Below, one piece after another: positions 25,451 through 38,600 of a DNA stretch of 64,000 bases. The notes under the pieces are model-generated. The model searched no databases. It worked only from the letters and a program-made list of their open reading frames with translations, and had not been told where the DNA came from. The position numbers were made by a program, and so were the translations under genes. Source of the DNA: Drosophila persimilis (Eukaryota > Arthropoda > Insecta > Diptera > Drosophilidae); contig NW_020825289.1 of NCBI RefSeq assembly GCF_003286085.1, positions 17,758,001-17,822,000 on the forward strand. Direction: 5' to 3'. Numbering within the stretch: the stretch's first letter is position 1; every line of letters begins with the position of its first letter.

Positions 25451-26377
25451 TCTGGCGCTGGCTCTAGCTCACTTCCTCTCTTCCTCTCTTTGTCGCTTGC
25501 TCTGCTGCGTCCTCTGGCTTTACTACGTCAGCAGAGCAGAGCAGAGACGAGCCTCCAAGTAAATAAGCCAACATATACACACATATGTACATACATACCT
25601 AGTATATAGTACATAGGGCTGCCCTGCCGCCGCCTCCACCCTTTATTTACTTTATGTACGAGTTTGTGTGTTCTAGTCTCGTGTCCTCTTGCTTTTCTCA
25701 TTGCTCTTTCAATTTGCAACGACCTTCCGTAGGAGTCAACACTTTTTGGCCCTACACACTGAGCAACAAGGTTCAGGAAGTCACGATTTCTGGGCGCTTA
25801 GGTCTTAGATGGGTGAGGTGGTTCAGTGACTCTCCATCCGCGCAGCGATTTGACGATTGAGGGGCCGGGTGTCCTTCGTCTAAGCGGGATGTGGAAAGAT
25901 AAATTTCCTATTAACTTTCTGCCGTGCGTGCATAAAAATTTTGTTCATTAAGAGAGAGGTTAACCAGCAGAGCAATATGAAAAACTTTATGAATTATGCA
26001 GGAGCGAGTACTCACCTATAAGTAGTATGTAGATTCGCCAACTTCCAAAGTTATAGGAGAAAAGAAATGGGTAGGGAAGGAGAATTCGAATTACAAGTGC
26101 CATCGAAAAGTTTCCATTAACCAGAGGAAAACCCGCCTTAATGGCTAGCAATTAGGACACAAATTGAGTTAGCAGCCACTAGAAGAGGTCTCAAGGACGC
26201 CCCACCACTGAAAAGAGCAAATGCCAGCGCGCACACACACATATGTATATCGTTTATTACATATACATTCGTACACTGGCACACATTCACACCCGAGGAA
26301 TATTGATCAAACAGAGTCCCGCCGGAGAATCATATCCTTGTGTTGGCCTTTTCCTAATCGGCTGCTTCATTTTTCAG
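21436..26377 (+). other. 5' untranslated exon(s) and long first intron of the SLC6 gene
   Basis: No coding region was recognised over almost 5 kb. The sequence holds CT/GA microsatellites (23323-23354, 25420-25446), CA/TG-rich tracts, and an acceptor ttttcag at 26371-26377 that starts the first coding exon. The donor of the 5' exon could not be fixed. Several gtaXgt candidates exist, for example after 21740. Confidence 0.5.
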
Positions 26378-26411
26378 AAACCACGGCGCGACTTGAACCA
26401 CCCGAGCGTTG

Positions 26412-29400
26412 ATGGCTGCCACCAAAATCATCGATGCACCGCGCAACGGCCACGAGATGGCTCCATTGAACACAAGGGCACGGGGCGATGGGACCCACGG
26501 CGTGACCATCGTCCTGACCGCCCCGCAGCGCAACTCGGTACAGTCGGTGGACATTCCGGGCGGAGATCCGGAGCGGGCCGCCTGGAGTGGCAAGATGCAG
26601 TTCTTCCTCAGCATCATCGGCTACTCGGTGGGCCTGGGCAACATCTGGCGCTTTCCCTACCTGTGCCAACAGAACGGCGGCGGTGAGTACACACCCGTGG
26701 AATGTCCATGGAATGCCATGCACATGTTCGGATTACCCGAACTGTCAGCAACTGCCACAAGTGCATATCGCTGCAGTTTTTTCCAATCAATGTCTGCACC
26801 CAACCCCAAAGACCAGCCCCAACCCAACTCCACTCCACTGCCAATTTGTTGCTGCTGCTGGCGTCACCTGTGCGATAACGCTAATTCTACAGACTGCAGG
26901 TGGTACCCCCACCGCTCCCTTTGCTCCCCCTCTCGCTCCCGACCGCTCTGTATGGCATATCCAATATCATGTGGCCAACGAACTACATACATATATGTAT
27001 GTATGAGCAGCTAATAAAGTGCACAGCTTTGACAATAACATTATGGGATTTAATGTGCACTAATTGCATAGCTTTATCATCGCGTCTGGCGGGTCCGGAA
27101 GACCCAATTGTGGGGGCCTTGTGGAGGAGCTTTGCATCGGCCCACTGGGGAAAGGGGAAGGGCACACGCCCCGTGTCGAGCACGCACATTTCTAGTGGGA
27201 ATTCAACCCCGCCCCGGCTTTAATTCAATTACAAACTAGAGAGAATGACCAAATTGCCATCGCAGAGTACTCCCAGCGGGCCCACAGGTGACGGAGCAGA
27301 TTAATATTTAATTATATAAGCCAGGAATGCACCAGACGTACAAAAAGTGTTGGAGCAGATGCATTTGTACCTTCATGACAATAAATTCCTTCTGCCTCGA
27401 GCAGAACACGATTCAGAAGAGCAAATGCAAATGCAAATTGATTTCGTGTCACGTCACTCAAGTGGACTTTGGACTTAATCCGCACACATTCACCCGTTCT
27501 TACATGCCCTCCACCACACATAGGTGCATTCCTGATACCGTTCATGATTATGCTGATACTGGAGGGGATACCACTCTTCCTCATCGAACTGGGCATGGGG
27601 CAGCGCATGCGGCTGGGCGCGTTGGGGGTGTGGAACACCATCCATCCGTGGCTGGGCGGCATCGGCATCTCGTCGTGCATTGTGACGCTGTTCGTGGCCC
27701 TGTACTACAACGTCATCATCACGTGGGTCTTCTTCTACCTCTTCAACAGTTTTCGGGTGAGTTTTCCCACACAGATTGGGATCTCGAAGAGATCTGCTTA
27801 TAAGGTGTTTCCATCCTACCATCCTTCCATACTCCCCTAGTACCCCCTGCCCTGGTCAACCTGTCCGACGAACGGCACTGGATTCGCGCTTGAAGAGTGC
27901 GCCAAGTCGTCGGAGACAACGTACTTCTGGTACCGCACCACCCTGGACGCCGCCCCGTCCATGGACGAGCCCGGCGGCCTCAAGTGGTGGATTGTGCTCT
28001 GCCTGATGCTCTCCTGGACCATCGTCTTCTTCATCGTGATGAAGGGCATCCAGAGCTCCGGCAAGGTGGTCTACTTCACCTCGCTCTTCCCCTACATCGT
28101 CCTCACCATATTCTTCATCCGCGGCATAACCCTGCGCGGCGCTGGCGCTGGTCTAATGCACATGTACACGCCGAAGGTGGAAAAGCTGCTGGAGCCAACG
28201 GTGTGGCTGGACGCGGCCACCCAGGTCTTTTACTCGTTTGGCCTCGCCTTCGGCTCGCTAATAGCCTTCGGGAGCTACAACACGCCGAAGAACAACTGCG
28301 TCCGCGACGTCCTGCTGGTGTCCGTCTGCAATGCAGTCACAGCCATCTACGCGAGTGTCGTCATCTTCGCCATTCTCGGCTTCAAGGCCACCATGAACGT
28401 GGATCGCTGTGTGGCAAGGTGAGTTGAGTACAGCAGCAGCAAAGCAGTACAGCAGTGCAAATGGCTGGGGTGGGGTCAGCACGCATCGGTGGACAGGCAC
28501 CTGGGATAGGTCATCACATCATCCAATGTTGACCAGTTGTAACTGGCACGAGGCTTTGTCTCCGTGCCTATTTACATATAGTCGTATCAATGGACATCTG
28601 GGTATTTGTGTGCCCTGCCGTTCATTGATATTCGAATCGATATATGGAATCGCGGTCGTGTCTGTCAATTTGTATCAATTAATGGTCCCACGCTGAGTTA
28701 TTTGCAATTGCTCTTGAACTGTCCGGCCGTGTCCGTGGGCTCTAACCGACTTAAACCGGTCTTCGTCTTTGTCTTCTGCCCCCACAGCAACACGGACATC
28801 CTCGTTAGGCATGCGTTTCTGGAAAACAAGAACGCCACCACCCTGGAGTACGAGCATGCGATGGACAAGCTGAACGACACGGAGAAGACCCTCTTTCAGC
28901 TGAGCGAGTGCACCCTATCCAAGGAGCTGGACAATGTGAGTACTCTCCTGGATATGGCTCATATGGTATCCTGCATCCCGCAGTAATTCATTGTTCTCCT
29001 CCTTCCTCCTCTGCTTTAGGCCGCCGAGGGAACGGGCTTGGCCTTCATCGTGTTCACCCAGGCAATTGTGGAGCTGCCGGGCGCCCCCTTCTGGGCCGTG
29101 CTCTTCTTCACCATGCTGCTGTCGCTGGGACTGGGCTCGCAGATCGGCATCTTGGAGGGCATGCTGTGCACCCTCTTCGACATAGACATTATCAAGCGGG
29201 TTAAGAAACAGCATGTCACTGGCGTGGTATGTCTATTCTGCTTTACTGTCGGTTTCATCTTCTGCACAGGTGCCGGGGAGTACTGGCTCAAGATGTTCGA
29301 TTCTTTTGCCGGCACCATTGGCCTGGTGGTGGTGGCCCTGATGGAGATGATCGCCGTTATCTTTATCTACGGACACGAGCGGTAGGTACCCCTGAAAGCA

Positions 29401-31727
29401 TTCCCTCAAGACAAGTCCTACAAGTCCTCTGCCCACAGCTTCACTGAGGACATCTATCAGATGACTGGCTACAGACCCGGCCTCTACTGGCAGCTTACAT
29501 GGCGCTACATTGGGCCCGTAATCATGGTCTGCATCCTGGCCTCGTCCATCGTCTTTATGGTAATCCGCAATCCCACATACGGAGCTTGGAATGCCGAATT
29601 GGTGGGTTCATCTCTCATTAAAGGCTCAACTTTGCCGCTTGCCTGACACTTGCTTTTCAATTTGAATCCAGGGTGTGGTGGAGCAGAAGGAATACCCCAG
29701 GTGGGTCATGGGCATCGCCCTGTCGATGATCATGGCCGGCGTCCTGCCCATGCCCATTGTGTTCCTCATGCGCAGCTTCCAGTGCCTGAAGGTGGACCTG
29801 GACATACACCAGGGATCGATCCGGCGCAACGAGACAACCGCCTCTACCAAGGAGATGATTGACAACGACGACGATGTAAGTCCCCCCATAATCTATTCGC
29901 ATTCGCGATCCAGCTTTCTTTATACTACCATTTGGTGTGTTGTTTGAGCGTTCAAATTGAACCTACATCTGGCTAAGATAATGCCCAGCTCTCTCTGGAC
30001 AATAAGTGTAACTAATTGTGTCTTTCTCTCACCTAAAAAACATTCCTCACACTTGCGCTTGATTTTCCTATCTGAAAATGCTTCAAACAAAACCAAAAAC
30101 CAAATACAAATCACGCTCATTGTCGTACAGAATATGAGTCCGGATATGCCACCGCAAGATTCATTAGCGGCGACACGCTTCACAATTGGAGACTTCGAAG
30201 TAAGTTGTGTCTTGTCCTGGTCAGCCATCCCCCAATCCCCCAATCCCCGGATCCCACACTCCCCACTCCCGCCACATGCACCTCTCTCTATAGACACTAA
30301 CGCTAATCACACAATTCTCTGCTCTTCTTCCCCCTATGCTCCTGTGTCCACTCTCATTGGTCAATGTTTAGAATTAGAACGAACCGAAACGAAACCCTGG
30401 AAACGTTGTTAATTAAGTGCTGCGCCAAGTTTTAAAGATCCTCCAGAAATTACTTAGAAAACCAAACAGAAAACATAAAACAGAACCCAGTTAATCCCTA
30501 AGATAACACGAAAAGTAGTTAGCTCTAATGCTCATTCGCATGGCCCCACACCAAAAGACACCAAAAGACACCGATCACCGATCACTGATCACCGAACTAA
30601 GGACAGTGCTAAATTCCACGCGCCGTGTGCCCAAAAACTGCGTAGTAGCCAAACCAAACAGAGAATGCTCATTCCTCAGATACTCCCTCAACTACTCAAT
30701 CCAATCTCAAAACCACTAAGAACTAACCAACGCACAGAAATTTCTCGTAGCTAGCAATCAAATCAACAAATCAACAAATCAGCAAATGCAAATCAATGCT
30801 TTTTAAAACTGACATAGAAATATATTTAAATTAAATTCAATATTAAGCCAGCGATAAGGGCCAGGCCAGGACAATTATTTACAAACGTTATGTTTAGGGA
30901 AAAGACTAGCTAAATCGCTTGAGCAGGTAGGGGCCTGAGAGGGCTCAGCAGATATAAGTAGGGCAATGAGTGTATATATAAATGAAATGGTCAGATACAG
31001 GCAGTCAGTCCAGTCCACACAGAAGGCAGTACAGTACTTTAATTGGCGGTCCAGCGAGGCAAATTTACAGGTAAAGTAAACAGTCCAGACCACAAATACG
31101 ATACGAAAACTGTCATAATTTTCCATTTAGTTTGTTCGTTTGTTGGTTCATTGTTTTAGATGTTTTTGTTGTACCTGGTACACTAGTACCCAAGTACCCA
31201 TGTACCCATGTACCCCTCTAATTAATTCTATGAATGTGATAGATATGATTATATTATGTACATTTTACATTCTACATGTAAATATTGTACATTTTACTTG
31301 TTGTGCTTTTAAGAAGTTTAAACAGAGCGCCATCTGTTGGATGGGTGGGGAGCTTTTGCTTGTAGAATATCAAGTATACGCCGCGTGGTGTCGTGGTCTC
31401 ATATGATTTATGTATTATAATTTGTACGATATTCTTGATTTCATTTCCTAGAGGACCTTTTGTTCTTTTTTTTGTTTGCTCATTGCGGTCCCTTCTAATC
31501 CGTTTTCTGCTCTCCAATCCAATCAGGAGGACGATGAGAACGATTTCAGCGGACCCGCCCTGGGTGGCCACGTCAAGACCCAGAGCGACTTTTCCGACGA
31601 CGACGAGGAGGACAAGCCCATGACCATGCGGATGATGATGATGCGTCCAACAACAACATCGAACGTGTTAAATGTGCCAACAAGCAGAAAGCAGCAGAAC
31701 TACAAAAAGGATGCGTACGATGTGTAG
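26412..31727 (+). CDS. SLC6 family sodium-coupled symporter (orphan/B0AT-NTT4-like)
   Basis: Coding exons 26412-26682, 27524-27756, 27841-28418, 28788-28935, 29020-29381, 29439-29601, 29672-29875, 30131-30199, 31527-31727 join in frame to 742 codons. A cytoplasmic N-terminus of about 65 residues precedes the hallmark first membrane segment [14 protein letters not shown]. This is the unwound Na+/substrate-binding helix of neurotransmitter:sodium symporters. Further hydrophobic segments agree with the usual 12-helix LeuT fold. The large extracellular loop 2 carries an N-G-T glycosylation site, and [10 protein letters not shown] is the TM6 signature. A long EL4 insertion ([13 protein letters not shown]) and the overall sequence point to the SLC6A15-A20 branch (neutral amino-acid transporters B0AT2/NTT4) rather than monoamine or GABA carriers. 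The C-tail is long and acidic. Substrate cannot be told from sequence. The start ATG lies 34 bp into its exon. Confidence 0.92.
26683..27523 (+). other. SLC6 intron, 841 bp
   Basis: Splits the codon for the third Gly of the first membrane helix (QNGG-G/A-F-L). Donor gtgagt, acceptor cacatag. No other element was recognised. Confidence 0.8.
28419..28787 (+). other. SLC6 intron, 369 bp
   Basis: Donor gtgagt and acceptor ccccacag. It joins V-A-S to N-T-D-I-L in extracellular loop 4. No separate feature was recognised within. Confidence 0.8.
30131..30199 (+). CDS. Skippable 23-codon exon in the SLC6 cytoplasmic tail
   Basis: A 69-bp exon with phase 0 at both ends, bounded by gtacag and gtaagt. 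It encodes [18 protein letters not shown]. Its loss would join the acidic D-N-D-D-D end of the previous exon directly to E-D-D-E-N-D of the last exon. It therefore looks like a cassette that alters the C-terminal tail, with several Ser/Thr-Pro-type or basic-directed phospho-acceptor sites (inference). Confidence 0.55.
30200..31526 (+). other. SLC6 last intron, 1.3 kb
   Basis: AT-rich, with C-rich runs near 30225-30290. It ends in aatcag before the final acidic exon. I saw no coding exon that keeps phase here. A short TTTTAC/ATTTTACAT repeat lies near 31250-31300. Confidence 0.7.
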
Positions 31728-33968
31728 ACAGCTGTTCAGGTGTTCAGGTCTACATCGAACACATATAGGACGGGTCCAGGTGTGAAATGAAATGAAGTGG
31801 AACCCCCGCAGAGACAGGAACAGAAACAGAGCGAACGCAATGGCAAGTGAAATATTAATTAAACTGAGAGTACGGAAGAGAGAGAGAGAGAGAGAGAGAG
31901 AGGCAGGGAGCTGGAGTGGAGCCGTGCCGAGATGAGCGCAAACATTTATAAATATTTACTCTAAGTATTTTAACATAATTTAAAGCTAAACTAAGAAACA
32001 GAAAGAATAAATTGAAGAGTTTGAATTAATTGAATTCTAGTTCGAGTGCGTAACTAAAATTGTTAAACCGTATTTTTAACACAAACTGAACTCAAACTAA
32101 ACTAAAACTAAACCTAAACCAAGCAAACTAACTAACTCGCAAATAGCGAGTACAATGAGCTGCTGTGCTGTGGAAGAAGGAAAGCAAGAAGGACAGGACA
32201 AAATTAAAGAAGAAAGAAAAGAAAAGGAAAACTATTAAATAAAAGGGGTTGCTAAAAGTTTCGATTGGATGATTATGTAGCGTAGCATTTAGTTGGAATG
32301 CTTTAAGCTTTACCATTAGACACTCTAACACACAAACTGAAAGTATTTCTGGTTTCCCATCCATAGCCCTCCCCACCCCACCCCACCCCAACCACTCTTC
32401 AATAGCAAACGCTTTGTAGTCGACTTAGGAAGCGCATTTCCAAAGAGTTTAACTCGATATTTAGTTTAGTATAGATCTACTGTCTGTTATTATTTGGACT
32501 TCTTACATACAACACTTGGGAGTGCATGCCAAGACCCCAATCTATTAAATCTAACGAGATCTAGAAACAGAGTTACACAGTTTAATGTTAATTCAAACAA
32601 ACAAGTTACACTCTATAGACATTTTAAGCTCTAGTTGCGTTGAGCGAGATACAAGTAAATACTTATTGAACACAAAGATACATGGAATGTGTGATATTCT
32701 AAATAATATCCTCAGAACTTAGTCTAAGCGAGAAACCTTATCGATTTCACTTAGGTTTTAAGACTCTTCGATCCCCTCCTCCCCGCCCCCATGCAGCCAC
32801 ACCATATCTGTTCTCTCAACCCCATCTTTATCTCTATTGTCCGCCCCACCCCACCCCACCACTCCCCGCTCTTCTGATTGAGCCACCCAAGTGTATTTTA
32901 CCATATACCAACAGAACAAAACAAAACGAGAAAAATAAACTGCTGTGAATAGATTTAGTGGTGGTAAAGCTCTACTGAAGAAGGGAAACCATAAAGCTAA
33001 TATTTAACTAGTTCTTAAGCGGCACTCGACACCACACCACACCATCCACTCACTTCCGTTCACTCCGAGAACTATCTGACTCGGACCCGTTCCCCTTACC
33101 ATTCCCAATTCGGTTTCCGCCAAATGGTCTTCGTGCAATCCTTATGCAGAACTGTGCACCACACCCCCACCTCTTCGTAACTTTCTCTTATTTCGTTAAG
33201 GTAGGGGTAAAGGCAACGTAAAAACTGAACACAGAGATTAATGATATATGAAAATATGTAGAATCAAAACACTTGGAACATGGAAAGTACTCAAAGTCAA
33301 ATGCAAAATGACAGAACAGAACAGAATAAGATTGAAGATGTTGAAGACAATAAGACAATTATAGAAATATACTTATAATATGGCCTCGTCGCGGTGTGAG
33401 AGATACGAGTATCACAGCCCATAGCCTAGCAGGAATTTTATCCACTACCATTCAACTTTTGAAGCCATCAATTTTGTACACCTTCATATAAATAGTCAAG
33501 ATGGGCCATACCGATTGGTGGCGCTAAAAGAGAGATCAGAAGCTGCTCATTAACAGATACAAGATAGAAAATACCATTCTCCTCACCTCCATCTATCCAA
33601 GAAACACTTATCCTGAAATCCTCGCCATCGCAATCCCAATCGCAATCGCAATAGAAACCGAAACCAAATATCAATCAATTACCACATACCACATAATAAC
33701 AAGCCTAAATGTATAGTTGACTTGTTTACGCCACTATATATACAATACCTATAGGTATATACATATAGTATATACAGTACATATAACCTATATACATAGC
33801 TCTACTATACCTACGTATAATTATTGTATATCAATTATTGTTGTAGTAGAAGTGCGCAACGGACTCGTGTAAATTTGATTGTATTAAAACACACTGCAAA
33901 GAGATGAATACTTATATAAACCATTATTATACCGTATGCAGGAAATGATTATGATTATGATTAATAAA
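31728..33968 (+). other. Long 3' untranslated region of the SLC6 gene
   Basis: About 2.2 kb of AT-rich sequence with several possible cleavage signals (AATAAA-like words near 32006, 32237 and 32934, and AATAAA at 33963-33968). A GA microsatellite sits at 31876-31902 and C-rich CCCCA runs near 32368-32392 and 32843-32862. No coding frame is supported. Multiple poly(A) signals suggest alternative 3' UTR lengths (inference). Confidence 0.5.
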
Positions 33969-35631
33969 GATATTTCAAGATTAGTGCGTTAAGTTGAAGA
34001 AGAGCAAAACGAAACTCGAGTGTTTTTCTTAATCCCGTCTGGGGACGTCTGACGTTCCTTTCTAGAGTCCATGCGTAATCTGCCCTATACTGGACCCACT
34101 GTACCACTGTACCACTGAACAATGGTTCCATAGATGGCACGTTTCATCCGCGGATTTGATTGGATTCCGATTGACGACGACAATGCCTCGAGATTTGTAT
34201 TTGGTGTGCCGGCCCCTGGTCAAGGCACCTTGGATCGGGAGCCAAAAATTACCGATTAGGCTTATCACAGCGGGGAAAGTTTTGTTTGGTTTTGCCTCCA
34301 AAATAACATGCAATACATATGATTATACAAGTGATTATACGATCGACATCGGGCCGTGTCCGGCAGGGAATAGCATTGTTATTATTATCACGGCTGACAA
34401 TTGAAAAGAGAACTTTAGTTTCTACGAAAAATCAATAGAAATATCCACATGTTTCATTGGTAAAACTAGCGGCATATTGAATATCTCACTTATTAATAAA
34501 GAAAATATGGTTCATGGTTCATTATTAATAATCACTTGAGTATTTGTATCCCCAATTATATCAGCAAACCGAAGTGATTGTGGGAAAAGTGAACCCAAGG
34601 AGGGATTGGCACCCCCGGTTGACCTTGGTGGATCGGTAAGCGTCTTTATTGGACAGAAGCATCGTAAACGGCATTGGCCTATAAATATGGTAAAATACCT
34701 GCTGTATAAGAAGTGCTGCTATCGATCGGTTGATAAGGGAATATCCCATACTATTATGGGAAGACAAATGAGAGAAGAGCAGCAGCAGCAGAATCTGCAA
34801 ACATAAATCTGATTAGAGGCTGATCCGCGATGGCGTAACAGCAGCTCCATCGATAAGAGCGGCTGAGGGACCGACCGTCTGCGGTTGTGCAGGCATTGCG
34901 AAAGACCTTTGCAGACCTGCCAGACAGGTATGCCCGAAGGGGGCGTGGCCAGCATAGCGTCCCGTCGTTTCTGGTGGTTTCCGAGCTGTGCCACCGCCGA
35001 GCGGGCGCATGCAGTGGGCGGCACGTACCAAGCGTCAGCTGCAGCAGACTCGGGCCGGGCCTGGCCTTATCTTATCAGGGCAAAGGCAAAACATACGTCC
35101 CCATATGTTTCTGAACCGATTCGGATCGGATCGGAGCGAAGCACAAGAGCACAGAAAAGACACAAATCGAAACGAAAACAGAATGTTCATGTATGTTACT
35201 TGAACGCAGCGGCCGGCGCAGAGTGCCGCAGTTTGGATTGTTGTGGCAAAGCAGAAACAAGTGCCCCGCACAGACAGCAGAAGCTGAAGCGCAACAAGTT
35301 CCCCAGAGATTGCCACGCCAACGACACGCCACGCTCCACGTTGCACGCTTTGCGAGCCCCTTAATCAATTTGTTAAAAGTGCATTTCGTGCGGCCGCCGC
35401 AAGAAAGTTTATAAATAAGTAAATTCAAATTAAGTTGCAATTTCATCACATTAAGAGTCGGCAAAAAACGCAGTGGCAAACGGAACGAAATAAATCAATT
35501 AAAGCAACCATAAAATTGCAAGTGCGCGCCAAGTCGCTAAGTGAAAGCAGTTCGAGGGCCGGACGAACCACATCTACTACGACACTGACAACGACATTAG
35601 ATCCGACCCGCAGCCACAACGAAGTAGCAGA
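33969..35631 (+). other. Intergenic region and 5' leader of Pepck2
   Basis: No gene was recognised between the SLC6 3' end and Pepck2. GC content rises after 34820, where the Pepck2 promoter and 5' UTR must lie. ATCGATAAG at about 34849-34857 combines a partial DRE with a GATA motif. I could not fix a transcription start. Confidence 0.4.
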
Positions 35632-38600
35632 ATGCTCCTCAAAGGCGTGCAGCTGCTGAGAGGCGGGTGAGTCTGGCTAGAGAGGGGGCCTCGATTTCGA
35701 TTTCGTGGGAGGTTCAATGTCATAGCCAAGAAACCGGGGGGCGGCGGGAGGCGGGAAACTGTGCCATTAACAAATTGTGGTTGATAAAATACCTTGCTGA
35801 CTTTGATAACAGAAGGAGGTACCCGTACATAAATATATTACATCCTATATCCGGATAAGGTGTGATTTTTCTTTCGAACGCTTGTATAAGATACTCGCCG
35901 GAAAACACTGTTTTATATGCAAAAATCTCCCAAACACATATTTACTATATATTTACGAGTGTTATGTTGAGGATAAATATGGATATAAATATAAATATGA
36001 AAACGCACCTTTAGATCTGTTAACTACTTCTAACAAACTGCTTGGCCAATTTAATATACTCCCCAATTAAGGGGGATCTGGGGGCACACTACGAGTATAT
36101 GGCATTGTGGGGCCCACTTGGCTTACACACCTTGGCATTGATAATCACAGTTTGTAAAGTAATCCATCGTTATAACCTACCTCAACTAAAACTGTGTATA
36201 TTTACTGACCAGGGTACCCATTCCCTTGATCGTTCTTATCGCATGGGGGAAAATTCCATGTGAAACAAGCACAGCTAGCATCGTCATCCCCTTCATCCTC
36301 GAAGCGAGACACAGCAACAGATCAACAGCAACAACCACATCAATGTTAATGCCATTCGTCTGCAGCGACAAGATCAATGCACTCTCTGCGACACAAGCTG
36401 CAATGAAAAGCTCATCTTCTCTCGTTCTTTTGATGATTTCTGATTTCCCTCTCGCTACAAAGCTCAACCTCAAGTAGGTTGCAGATAAGCTTGCATCTAC
36501 TTATGAAGGTTAATTAATTACAATCAGAATTCGCAATTGAGACTTTTGCGAACGTTAATCGTGTAATAAGAACTAATTTATTGTCGAATTTAGTTCAAAT
36601 AAGTCAATTCTTTTGTAAAATACTGACATGGAAAACCAATTGGGAATTCGACTTCCTTAATATCTAATATCCATTTTCACCATACAACATTTAAACGATT
36701 TGCTTCTGATCGTACTCACCAACATAATAAATTAACCGCCAGTGTAAAGCTCTTCCGATCACTTGCACCCAAGACTCAAACCAAGCCAAAAGCTTTGCGT
36801 CTTGCGCGCTCTCATACACACAAACAGGTTGTGCTTTTATTATTGTATTCGTTTGCTCTTATCACGCTCTTGATACCCTTGAAGAGAGTATTTCTCAAAA
36901 AAAAATACGTGGGTATATTAATATATAATACTAGTACGCACTCGTTTCGCTCTTGTACGTTGCTCGCCCCCCACTCGATTCGTTGCTTCGATATAATTAA
37001 TATATTGGATCGAGATCAATCGATCCAGATAAAGATCGGATGACTAAATCATGTTGATAATATACCACGACCAATGGCTTTCAAGAGTATCAGTCAGTTC
37101 GGCCTTCCTTATATTTTAATATTTTTGTCGTTTTGTTGTGACTCGTTTTCTTTGTCCTCTTTGTATTTCTGGTTCTCCCTGTGTGCGGGTGTGTGTGTGT
37201 GTGTAAGCAATCGCTGGGAAATAATCAGGCGAAATAAAAATAAAAACAAAGCGTTGCATGTATGGGTTTTGGGGCCGCATGGCAACAAGTGAATTGAACT
37301 GTTGCTGGCGTTTCTTGACGGTTTCTTTTGTGGCTTCTGTTTTGATGGCCGATTCATGCGAGTGGCGTGTTTCAGTGTTGCCAGCAGCGATCCAGAAAGC
37401 AAGTTTGAGGAAGGAGCACTCATAGCTGCACCAGATCATTCCAATTCCTGCCATTGTCTGCATATTCTGATTGAGGTATCCGTATCCGCCAGAAACTTGG
37501 GCCGATTCGCATTGACAGCTTTGTTTTGAGCTTTGAGTAACTTCAGAACTGATGATAACCTTTAGACACAGCGACGACAACGACAATGACATCGACAACG
37601 ACAACGACAACGACACCGACGAAATGGCAAAGGCAACAACACAAATATTATTGTTGACGCTGAATGGGACGGGAGTCTATTTCTCTGGCCGAGCCCCCCA
37701 ACAAAACATTCAATAATAAATGGCATTACTTATGCATGCACGAAAGAAATCAAAACAGTCTTAAATATGATGGTTCCATTGTCTGTTTTCTGCTTATGCA
37801 TACATATGTATGTGTGTGCAGGCACGCGCCTTCCTCCCCCTAATTGTTGCCCAACTCCACTCCCACATCGATCAAAGAATTTGGGGGGGCGATACCTAGC
37901 AACACGGGAAAAATGGCTTACTGTGATTCCATTATCAGTTAATTGTTTGTTTACTACGTAGTGGCACAATTTCTGGAACTTTTCAGTGTTCCCCCCTTGA
38001 TAAGATTATTTTATACTCAATAGTGTGGGGCATGACGCTTCGCTTCTAATGATCCCAAAAACTGAGTCATCCCATTCAGCAATTGGTGAAGCTGTAGTCA
38101 AGCAGCGTTGATGCCATTACATCCACTCCACAGCAGTCCCTAGTCACTGCCCCAGTATTCCATGGAAGAGACTAGACCCACATTAGGGAGCTGCGTCTGT
38201 CCATTACCTTATACACATTATGTGACTGGCGGAACAGTTTAATCTACCCCAGAGCGTGGGCCGTCCCGTCTGGGGGCCGCTTATCAGCTGGTAAACAAAA
38301 TTCAAGCGAGTCGATGCCTTTTCCTGGACTTTGATATGCGGTAATGAGCTTGTTCTATTTCAGCAAACTATCCTCAGAGTCGCTACCAATTGATTCCAGT
38401 TCGAACCGGGTTTCCCGTATCAGTTTCTGCGCAGGGTCTGGCTTAGAGAAGGGAAACCAAAGTAAAATGTATGATTAATTGGATATTTTTAGAAATTTCC
38501 TGTTTCAATAAATGTAGATATGTATATACATATTTGTTTTTTGAAATCGTACGCAATATATATGACGCTGATCAGAATCGGCCAGTGGAAATGTTTGCAA

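Noticed and set aside
34885-35364. 159-residue open frame before the Pepck2 start
   Set aside because: It lies in the GC-rich leader/promoter of Pepck2 and looks like untranslated sequence. No known family.
37183-37621. Possible minisatellite-based regulatory array in the Pepck2 intron
   Set aside because: Only ordinary TG and GACAAC simple repeats, and no consistent motif beyond base composition.
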